A DNA stretch of 64,000 nucleotides from Euonymus europaeus (lineage: Eukaryota; Streptophyta; Magnoliopsida; Celastrales; Celastraceae). The position numbers were made by a program, and so were the translations under genes. Under the pieces are notes generated by a model that did no database searches, was not told the DNA's origin, and was given only the letters and a program-made list of their open reading frames with translations. The DNA lies in contig OY756962.1 in the NCBI GenBank assembly GCA_963580455.1, forward strand, positions 22,953,001 through 23,017,000. The letters are read 5' to 3'. The first letter of the stretch is position 1. Each line of letters begins with the position of its first letter. This document shows positions 54,876-64,000 of the stretch, piece by piece.

Positions 54876-57800
54876 ATGCAGGATTTATTCGGTTCCGTTC
54901 GCCGATCAATTGCATTCAACCCACCCCCATTAGCCACCGAAGAACCAACAAGCACATCCACGACCCCTCCATCTCTGGTCGATAGGATTAGCTCTTCCAT
55001 ACGTAGGTCTCGGGTATTTTCCAACAAACCCTATTCTCCTCCTCCCCCAACCCCTCCCCCGATTCGATGGCGCAAGGGCGAGTTGATCGGTTGTGGTGCC
55101 TCTGGCCATGTTTACATGGGCATGAACCTTGATTCTGGAGAGCTCTTAGCGGTGAAGCAGGTGCCTTCAATTCGTGCATTTTCTTACGAATTTTCGTCAT
55201 CAATAGTTGTTTTTTGAACTGGTTTGTGAAATTTGCTTGTTCATTTTTCATGGCTTTCCGTCCATTTTTGGTATTCTTGATCGGGGGTTTGAGTTAAATT
55301 GGGGTTTTGGCTCCTTTTTTTTCTAGGTTTGGGTTAATTTTCAGTCCGGGTGAGCGTGTAACAATCTGCCGCTGGCCTAGTAGACGCATAGATTTGTTCT
55401 CCCCAGGACCTTTGACCCAAAAAAATGCGTCTACTAGGTTGGAACTCTGTTACATTTGGTAAGGTGAGGTCCTAGGGTTGAAAGTGTGACTCAAGAAGAC
55501 GTGATCCCTTAAGGAGGAGAATGTAGCACCTAGCTACCGAGTGGCGAAGGGGCTTGGAACTCTTAATACACATCGCTAAGGGGAAGAAGTGAAGTACATA
55601 ATGTAATAGCCAAAATTCTCAACCTAGTCGACTTATTTTCCTCAGCCAAAGTGCCGGGAGAACAAATCTGTGCCGGCCCAAAGTGGACAATATCTACTAG
55701 GCAGATTCGTTTTAAAGTTAGAATGAATGTCGGTCACTTAGTACTGGATTGGGGTTTTTAGGCTTATTCATTGGGACCTCGACTGATTCTTGTTTTGCAA
55801 ATTGACTTTTTGAGTACGATGAAGGAGAATTCATGCGATGGATTTTTTTTCCCCTCATATGTTCATTGTTCATGTAGCCAATCCAAATAGTGTTTGAGAT
55901 AAAGGCTTTGCTACTGCTGCATGATGATGATGTTAATTTCAACGATTGATTCTCATTATGGGTTGTTTCTTGTTTAATCTTCCTGATTTTTTCCTATTTT
56001 GGATTGAATTTGACTTCAAGTTGTCGTGCTTTTCATTTCAAAGGTGTTGATTCCATCAAATGGTGCAGCCAAGGAGATGACACAGGTTTGAGTTAACTTA
56101 CTTTGTTTATCATAAACTGAAGTATTTATGCTGTGACATCTTGTACGATAATAAGGTTGCTTCTTCCTATTTTTGTCATTGTGTTTAGTTGCTGTAAATA
56201 TTTAGGACTGGAAAATAAATTTGTCTGCAAAGATGGGCGCATATAGAGAAATTTTTTGGATCTTATCCATTATTTTAATTAAGATATTCACATTGACTAG
56301 GTAACTATATACACCAGAGTCAGTTGACTTCTGGATTCTGAATAATAGAATGTTTAGCATTCGTATGTGTCTCTACTTTTAAGGTTTACACTCCCACCAT
56401 TTTTTAATGATTGATGGAGTCATCTATTATTTCTTACTTTGTATTTGGTTGTTGTTAAGTTGTATGGGTAATCACAATATTGCTTCGTCTTCTCAAGAAG
56501 TTGAAAAGTTCTATTAATCATAGCAAATGGTTGTTTTAGGTCCCCTCTTTGGCAATATTGTTTTGCTCGCAAATTTAATGAAATAGTTAACTTCATTATT
56601 TTACTAGCTAGAGAATGGTGAAACCTAGAAGTCATAGATTCAGTTTCTGGAAACAATCTCTCTGCATATTACATGAGATCTGCAAACTTCTTGACTGTCC
56701 CTAGACCTGTCCACCGCAGAAGCCTTGTGCATGAGAGTTGTTTACTTTACCTAGAGAAGGACTAGTTTATGTCTTCCTCAAAATAAAATGTTAGATTATT
56801 GTTAATTTTTTTTTGTGCCTTGCAGTTGTTGAACAAACTGATATAATATGGATATATTAACTAAGCTAGTACAAATAATGCTAGTTTTCAAGAACTTTGA
56901 AGATTCGGAAATTTCTGTATCATCTTTTATATAATTTCTAAGAAAATAAATTTATTTTTACTTTTTGTTTATTATACACATGATATAACCCACCCAGCAA
57001 TTCGACAGATATAATAAAGAAAGCACAAACCAAATCACTTCTTAATGATAATTAGCCAAGAAATTGAAAAGAAAGCTAACAGTAGATCACACAATATTAT
57101 AGATAATTCCCAGAGACTACAGCACAAAATAGATAACAGTAGGTGGATGTTCGAGAGGCCACCACTCTCCAAGACCAAAATCCAGAACCTCCCCTCACCT
57201 CCCCACAACCCAGACTATTTAACTTAATACAAATAACAATTCCCAAAGTCACTCCTTCCTGCCAGAATGCTCTTCCCGCCCAGCAGCCTCTCCTTCTTCC
57301 AAGATGTTGACTCCAGTGGTCTCTTGATTAGGCTTGACTCTTGTGGCTTTGCTTCCTTGCTTCTTGTGCCTGACATAAATAAAGCAGATCGGATTAGCTT
57401 TCTGAGTTATAGCAACACATTGCAGTTGTTCTATCAGTTGATGTTGATCTCTTGAAGAATTGTCTTAACATGGCTGTCATTTAATTTTCTGATCTTTGTA
57501 AGTAGGATCACATAAAGGGACTCGAGGAAGAAGTAAAGCTTCTGAAGAATCTCTCTCATCCAAATATTGTTGTAAGTATGTGTTTTGATTAAGCTTATTG
57601 TAGAGAAATATCTCTCTCTACTCCTATGAATTGCTTTTGGAAGCCTATCAAATATCCTACCTCTTTCTTTTAAAATCCTCAGAGATACTTGGGAACAGTG
57701 AGGGAAGAGGAAAGCTTAAACATTCTGCTGGAATTTGTCCCTGGTGGATCAATATCGTCTCTTCTGGGGAAATTTGGACCCTTCCCGGAGCCTGTAAGTG

Positions 57801-60800
57801 TTTGCAAATTGACCTCGCTTCTGACAAGTGTCCTAGTTACTAATTTTTTTCCTAATTTGTTAAACAGGTTATAAGATCATACACAGAACAGTTATTGCAG
57901 GGACTTGGGTATTTACACAACAACGGAATCATGCATCGGGACATTAAGGTACCTTTTATTTTCTTGTCGATTGATGTGATCTGTAGGTTTTGTTGCCCTT
58001 CTCTCTGGCCTTAGAACAAGATGAAAATAATTTCTATCCACTCTCAGGGGGCAAATATACTTGTAGATAATAAAGGATGCATTAAACTTGCAGATTTTGG
58101 TGCATCCAAACAGGTTGTTGAGCTGGTAAGTCATGTTTATCCACTTTTGAATTCATTTTTTCCCAAGCTTTTGTATTTAGAAAAGTCTATTGGTCCAAAG
58201 GTTATAATTTGACACACTTTGTCCATAGGCTACCATTACAGGTGCCAAGTCAATGAAGGGTACTGTATATTGGATGGCTCCTGAAGTTATTCTGCAGACT
58301 GGTCATAGCTGGTGAGCGCAATCTGATTCCTGATCCTGTAAATCTCTATGTCCTACACAGAATCTCCCTATCTTTAGCATACTTGGTATGAAATGGTCTG
58401 CTTATTGTTTTCTACTTTCATGATATAATCATATAACCCACCTCCAAACAGAAAAAAATTATTGATATAGAATGTAAAATAAGGTGGATGGGTGGGTTAG
58501 GAGGGTGATGGAGTGCTCTCTCTCTCTCTCTCTGTCTCTCTCTCCCCACCTCTCTAAAGTAGAGTTGATGGACACTAAGTTACATAAGTTATCAAGATTG
58601 GTATAGTAAGGAATGCAGCCTATGTCTATTTCTGCGGGGGAATTCAAATGCACTAGCCATGCTCTCAAAAGTAAATTTGCTATCATACTTGTTACTTGTT
58701 AGTAAGCTCTTGTTTTGATTGAAATTCAACTGCTTCATTGCTCTTTTTTTTAAAGGACTGAGTAGTTTCTGTTCAAAAATATGCTCTTAAACTTCATTGA
58801 TCTTTGCTCAGTGAAGAACTGCATAACTTAATTTTACTTTTTGCATCATTTGTATTAAAGTGAAATGGTGGAATGCTCGCAATTTAGTTAGATGCTAGTG
58901 AATTTGCTTATTTCTTTTCAATAATTTTGAAGCTCTGCTGATATATGGAGTGTTGGATGTACGGTAATTGAGATGGCCACTGGAAAGCCTCCTTGGAGCC
59001 AGCAATACCAAGAGGTACAAAATTTTGCTCATTTTTATGTCCCTTGTTCAATGTGCTTATTCATTGCACTGACTAACAGTTTTTTTTCAGGTTGCTGCAT
59101 TCTACTTCATAGGGTCTACAAAATCCCATCCTGAAATTCCTGAGCATCTCTCTGCTGAGGCAAAAGATTTTCTGCTCCGATGTTTGCAGAAGTACTTTTT
59201 CTGTATCCTTTCCTCTCTTTTCTGCATGGTCTGGTCTTAATCTGAAATCTAGAATCTATATGATATGAGGAGGGAGGAAAACTGTTTGGTGTCTTCACCA
59301 GAACAAAGATGTTTAAATATCTATGTTCTCAAGTTTTCACATACTTCCTGCCCTTCCGCAACTGAGAAGTCTCTTATAGAAAATTCATTTATGGTATCTA
59401 CATTCAATACTATTATATTCTTTCTTTCGATATACTTATTCCTTGTAATCAGGATATCGTATTGAAAAAACAATCCCTATTTTTCTGCTACCCTCAGAAA
59501 TTTTGAAAATAATAACTTGTATTCAGTTCTCTTTATTGAACTTGTACTTGCAAAGTTGCAGCATGCACAAAGTGTGTTGGGTGCTGGTATCACTTATACC
59601 TCTCTATTGATTTCATTTCTTGAAAATAATTTTCTGCACCAACTACAATGTTCAAACTTTAGATACAATAACTAGCATGCCTGCTATTGTATGTTTCCCC
59701 TTTTTCTTCTGAATTTTGATACCTGTAATATCCAATAACAGGGAACCAAATATGAGGGCAGATGCTACCAACCTGCTGCAGGTGATTTCTCTTTGATAAC
59801 ATTTATTACCCTTTATGTTCATTACAGTGGTGGCCTGTGCTATTTTTTGTGTGTTATTATTATAATTCTGGGAGTTTCAATGATTATCTGAAAAATGACC
59901 CCACAATGATAGAATTGTGCAAGTATTTGATAGCTATTCATCAATTATATGCAGCATCCGTTTATTACAGGGAAGGTTTTGGAGTCTCATCCTGTAATTG
60001 ATACCTTGGTCATGGTTAGTAATTCAGGACTAGATTCTGTGATATTGGTTTCTATTATTTCTTGTCACTTTGTCAGCCATCTTTTTGTTAAAAAATACTG
60101 TTCAACCAGGAGCATTCTGAAATTTCTTTGCAATCCCATCCCCCTGACCTGAACACTATGTAAGTTTTACATTCTGGCCTCTTTTCATTTCTATCCTTGA
60201 TGCTTTTAAGGGTTTTTTTGACAATAGCATCGAAATTATTTTTAGCCAAATGTCAGTCTGCCCAGACACATCAGACGTCTGTAATTTGGGCACTCTGAGT
60301 TATTCAACAAATACTAAGAACCTGTCAAAAAATAAGCTCGGATGGGGAACAAACAACAGTGATGAAGATATGTGCCAGATTGGTAAAGATGATTTTACTG
60401 CCGGTGAAATAAAGCTCACTTCTTGTTTAAATCCGTATGACTTCAGTCAGGTGAGAAGTTGCTTTCAGTCTTTGTCACAATTTGAGTGTTATATAATCAT
60501 CCAAGAGAGTTGCTGCATTGTACTCATTTAATCATTTGCTTTAAGTAGAGTTGTGATTCTATGTGTGAGCTTTCTGGAGACTGGGGGAACAAATTTGGTG
60601 CAAATTTTAAACAAGCACTGGCAGAGAAGAATTCAGCCACTACCCAAGAATCTACCGCATGCCCTAGAGCTTTTAACAAGGAGGAAAATAGTTCATTTCC
60701 TTTAGTGGCATCACTCTCTGAGGATGACGATGAACTCACTGAATCAAAAATTAGATCCTTTCTGGATGAGAAGGTATCATTCCTTTAGAACGAAAACTGT

Positions 60801-61612
60801 GAGTTTTCAGTAGTGATTTATATCTGGAATTGGATAGCAGGCATTGACTTGAACTTGCAATTGATGATCCAGGCTTTTGAACTAAAGAAACTTCAAACAC
60901 CTTTATATGAAGAGTTCTACAATAGTTTAAATGAAGCTTGCTCTCCAAATTTTGCTGGGAGAAAATGTGATGAAACTACTCCAAATTATATGAAGTTACC
61001 CCCAAAAAGCAGGTCTCCAAAGCAGGTTCCAGTTGGGTCTCCATCTGCAGCTGCTGGTGCTGGAAGCCCAGGGAGTAATTGTAGACGTGTATCTCACATC
61101 AGTAATGTAAGGGATCACAGTTTAGATGAGAACTTGTCTCCTCAACATAACGATCAGAAAGGGCCTCTAGTCGATGCCCATCAAGAATCAAGTTGCCCAA
61201 GGTTAGTCAATCAGTTAATTGCCGTTTAGGTTGGCAAGATATTTATTCTCTGTTAGTGCTGCTGTGATGCTTCACTTTTGCAGTATGAGCTTTTCTGAGC
61301 GGCAGAGAAAGTGGAAAGAAGAGCTGGACCAAGAGCTTGAAAGAAAAAGAGGTTAGAACATAGAACTATTCATAGTATCCACATTCTTGTCAATTTTTTT
61401 CCTCATTATTTGAATTGTTAGCGTTCCCATTGTGCTTAATGCACGCGCAAATGGAAGTTTGTTAGGGTTGATGTTAAGTTCATGTAGAGATGATTGTGAA
61501 CACTGTCTTTGCAGAGATGATGCGCATAGTGGGCGTTGGAGGAAAATCTTCATCCCCCAATGATCGAGCCTTGAATAAGCAGAGGACAAGGTTTGCATCT
61601 CCAGGCAGATGA
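54876..61612 (+). CDS. ANP1: ANP/NPK1-type MAP kinase kinase kinase
   Basis: Encodes a 667-residue MAPKKK, near the length I recall for Arabidopsis ANP1 (666) and tobacco NPK1 (690). Exons: 54876-55160, 56044-56085, 57506-57571, 57683-57793, 57868-57948, 58048-58125, 58229-58311, 58933-59014, 59091-59191, 59742-59781, 59955-60014, 60110-60159, 60246-60450, 60549-60773, 60873-61201, 61284-61351, 61515-61612. The kinase domain runs from about residue 67: glycine loop [11 protein letters not shown], Lys in [31 protein letters not shown]. The C-terminal half holds the [20 protein letters not shown] segment, SPKQ sites and FASPGR at the end, as in NPK1, where it binds the NACK1 kinesin. ANP/NPK1 kinases drive the MAPK cascade for cytokinesis and stress/H2O2 signalling. 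The glycine loop has Ser where NPK1 has Phe, and GTVYW stands in place of GTPYW; other catalytic residues are intact. Confidence 0.95.
55360..55712. repeat. fold-back repeat in ANP intron 1
   Basis: A perfect 14-bp inverted repeat, CCTAGTAGACGCAT at 55376-55389 and its inverse at 55425-55438, encloses 35 bp. A third related copy, inverted, appears near 55696 (CTACTAGGCAGATT), and GATTTGTTCTCC at ~55391 recurs inverted (GGAGAACAAATC) near 55657. The whole looks like a fold-back or MITE-like insertion with GC-richer sequence than the surrounding intron. No target duplication was defined. Confidence 0.6.
56985..57480 (-). mobile_element. possible LTR-derived insertion in ANP intron 2
   Basis: The intron segment has an A-rich first half (56990-57110) and a C/T-rich second half with CACTCTCCAAG, CCTCCCCTCACCTCCCC and CTATTTAACTT; inverted it reads like an LTR with a TTAAATAG TATA-like word. 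Its layout resembles 44260-44790. No ends, target duplication or coding sequence were found. Confidence 0.25.
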
Positions 61613-62547
61613 ATGTATCAAAAATTGTGCTGGCTCTCAAGTACATTCCTTGCTATGAAGAGTTCATATGATCTCTCTGGCAGTCTGCCATTTACGGGTG
61701 AAAAACAACAGTCAAGAGCGACATCTCATGGTGCAGCCTAAAATATGTGCCCTAGTATTGGTTTAAAGGCCAAATTGGTGTATGCTAGTACACCATAGTC
61801 ATTGTTGCTACAAAGGGTAAATATATGAGATGATGTAATGTTCTTTTTCTTTCTTTTGGATGTGGCGGGGGAAGGGTTTTCACATGTTTCTCAAGTTCCA
61901 TACAAATTGTATGCTTGGTGTAGAGTAGTAACCATAATCAAGGTTGTGAAGATCAAATCGTATTCTTATGATCAAGATCGCGATCTTGACAACCATGTCC
62001 ATAATCAGTATTGAACATGGCTTAAGATTTTGCTCTTACGTTTAAAGAAGCTTAGTACCAAAGTGTGTAGTACTGATGATTGTTGTTTTAATGGAATGGT
62101 TTGCCTTTTGCAATTCTGTTTCAAATACATATAATATGCTTGTTTATGCATGGGTTAAACATATATATTAATTTATAAGTTAAGAGATCCCTCCCTCACC
62201 ATACATTTAGGTGTTGTGATGGGCCTCATCACGTGTGGGGCTACCACCACACCTAAGTGTGTGATGGTTGATGTATTCCACACGAAAAAATTCGTGTGAA
62301 ATCCCTGATGTGATAACTGCCCACATAGACAGTACCATAAATCGTCTTTGATTGATAACAAAACAAAAATAAGTATCTTTAAAAACTCTAAAGTCATTTT
62401 CTGATGATGTGGCATACAGCTATTGGTCCTCCGAAGTCCAAATTACAGACCCGAGTCTGACCCGAATTCGCCTGCAAAAATTGGGGAATTCTGATAAAGC
62501 CAGTGATGGAGTGGGTTGGAATGGTTTGGATTGGATAGTTGAGTTTT
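61613..62547. other. intergenic between the ANP-type and LPA3-like genes
   Basis: Holds the probable 3' UTR of the kinase gene and the promoter of the next one. Near 62200-62300 GTGATGG/CCATCAC and CACACGAAAAAATTCGTGTG form small inverted repeats. No gene is supported. Confidence 0.45.
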
Positions 62548-63535
62548 ATGGCGGTTTTAATCCAGAATTGCAGCCTCTACTGTGGCCCTGCGTCGATACC
62601 CAACAATTCAACCACCTCAACCAGCCACTTTCCTTCCTTATCTTCATCTCAATCTGTCATTGGTTGGTACAGTAGAGGATTTTCTCTGAACTCTGCTCAT
62701 TCTAGCTTAAGAACCTTTGCAAAGTTTGAAAAGTTCGAAGGTGATGAGATTACACAAGACAGTCTTGACCGAGATGAGAAGTTATCTTCTTTGCAAGCAC
62801 AGACAGAGGAAGAGGACGAAGAAGATGACAGGTTCAGTTTCTTATTCATGGATACTTCTTTTGTTTTAGCTTATCTGGGTGTTTCCTGTTTTGGTTTGTG
62901 CTACAGCTGAAGCAAATAGGGAGTTAGGAGTTAGGAGGGAGGATACTGGTAGTTCCTTTTGAGGATACTGTGTGAGTGTGGGAATTTTGCGCTCCATGGA
63001 AAGCCTTTGGTTTCTCTTACAGTTGTCTTTTGTGATCCTTTTATTTATATTCTCCTCTTTATAGCTTGAATTGTTTTTAAGACTTGTAATGGCTAGAATT
63101 TATTGCTCTTATTAATTTGAAATACTCAATTAGATTCTTGAACAAAATATATTTCAATGTAATTCATAATATGTGTGTGCTTCTGTACCAGTACAACAAT
63201 CAAAAGCATGTTTTTTGATAGATCTTAGGAAATCTGCTATATGTCTGAAACCCATTTACGGGAAATGGTTTTGAAACTAATAAGAGGTTTTTTTTTTATG
63301 GGGCCTCCATGGTACTGAGTACAGTACCTTAGTAAAGTGAAGTGAGGGGCAGTAGTTTAGAAGCTTTAACTTTTGCTGCTTGGTCCCATATTGTTATTGA
63401 ATAAATGGCAGGAATCCCACTAATGGCATTTAGTTTGTGATTTTCAGTTGCTTGCCTTCTGACTTGGAGGGTGCAGTCCGGCAGTCTGGTCAAGCAAGTG
63501 CCTCGTTCGTGTCTTCAGGAGGAATGAGAGCCATA
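62548..63535 (+). CDS. LPA3-like chloroplast protein (DUF1995), 5' part only
   Basis: Two exons, 62548-62831 and 63448-63535, join in frame; the gene then continues past a GTATGT donor and off the window. Exon 1 encodes a Ser/Thr/Asn-rich N-terminus (MAVLIQNCSLYCGPASIPNN) like a chloroplast transit peptide, and then an acidic stretch with EEEDEEDD. Exon 2 encodes CLPSDLEGAVRQSGQASASF and VSSGGMRAI, which match the start of the DUF1995 domain of LOW PSII ACCUMULATION 3, a stromal factor that helps assemble the PSII protein CP43. The match is from memory of the family, so another DUF1995 protein is possible. The third exon is not within the 465 bp that follow. Confidence 0.75.
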
Positions 63536-64000
63536 GTATGTGCTAAAAATAAAATTTAATCTTATTGTTAGGAATTGGAATTAATTAATGTCTCTCTTAT
63601 ACCGCCTTGTTTATTGAGTTGTTAGCAAGTACTCTTCAGCAGTCATTTTCAGAAGCCTTAAAGATGATTGTGAGTATTAATTGACACAAAATATTAAACC
63701 TCGTTTTTTTGCACATAATTTTAGTACTGACTTGACAGTAGTTCATTCTAGTTATCCATGTTTCAACGAAGTAGTTAAGCTAGTCAGTTTGACATGTCAG
63801 GTTAAGCAAACATAATCATCAGTTTGAGATTTAGTTTTATTCTATATTACGCTTCATCTCATCAAGATTCTGAGCTATGTTTGCAAGTTATTAATGGTTG
63901 TTTCTTCTTGAGCTATAAATTCCGTTATTCAGTTGGTTTTACTTATTTTAAGTACTCAGTTCATTATAGTTTGTTTTATTATTTTAACTTCTCACAGGTT

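Noticed and set aside
55376..55438. Hairpin as a transcription terminator
   Set aside because: It lies in the first intron of an active-looking Pol II gene and is not followed by a functional end.

Overview
This is nuclear DNA from a flowering plant, almost certainly a eudicot. The genes have many small GT-AG introns in an AT-rich background and encode land-plant proteins. The spaces between genes are filled with plant transposable elements: L1-type LINEs, a Stowaway MITE, a Mutator-like MITE, tRNA-type SINEs, and Ty1/copia and Ty3/gypsy debris. There is no prokaryotic or organellar signature. I rebuilt the exons by hand from splice sites, reading frame and remembered family sequences; no search was run.

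Layout. 1-2.3 kb: a tandem-repeat tract, then a block that recurs upstream of the second amidase gene. 3-7.1 kb: a Stowaway MITE and two LINE-type insertions, each with target-site duplications. 7.2-15.9 kb: two intact tandem copies of an AMI1-type amidase (indole-3-acetamide hydrolase, auxin metabolism), separated by a decayed copia gag-protease fragment, a candidate C/D-box snoRNA and a site II/telo-box promoter. 16.8-20.0 kb: a 5'-truncated LINE nested in an AT-rich repeat. 20.7-23.6 kb: mevalonate kinase. 25.6-28.8 kb (minus): peroxisomal adenine nucleotide carrier. 29-36.7 kb: repeat-rich region with minisatellites, a LINE tail, a SINE, three ~251-bp repeats, a Ulp1-protease remnant, a ~402-bp tandem repeat interrupted by a Mutator-like MITE, and a FAR1-related pseudogene. 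37.3-46.8 kb: mitochondrial Rho GTPase (MIRO). 48.5-48.9 kb: 82-bp minisatellite. 50.1-50.7 kb: a small gene for a single SIN3-type PAH domain. 51.0-52.3 kb: a gypsy integrase fragment next to a broken GUX-like glycosyltransferase. 54.35-54.59 kb: second SINE copy. 54.9-61.6 kb: ANP/NPK1-type MAP kinase kinase kinase. 62.5 kb to the end: the start of a chloroplast LPA3-like (DUF1995) gene that runs off the window.

The genes do not form a pathway; they are ordinary single-copy housekeeping and signalling genes plus one local duplication. I see no novel multi-gene system. The most interesting items are the candidate snoRNA with its plant-type promoter upstream of AMI1 copy 2, the two SINE copies with matching 20-bp target duplications, the Mutator-like element that interrupts a tandem array, and the one-domain SIN3-like gene.
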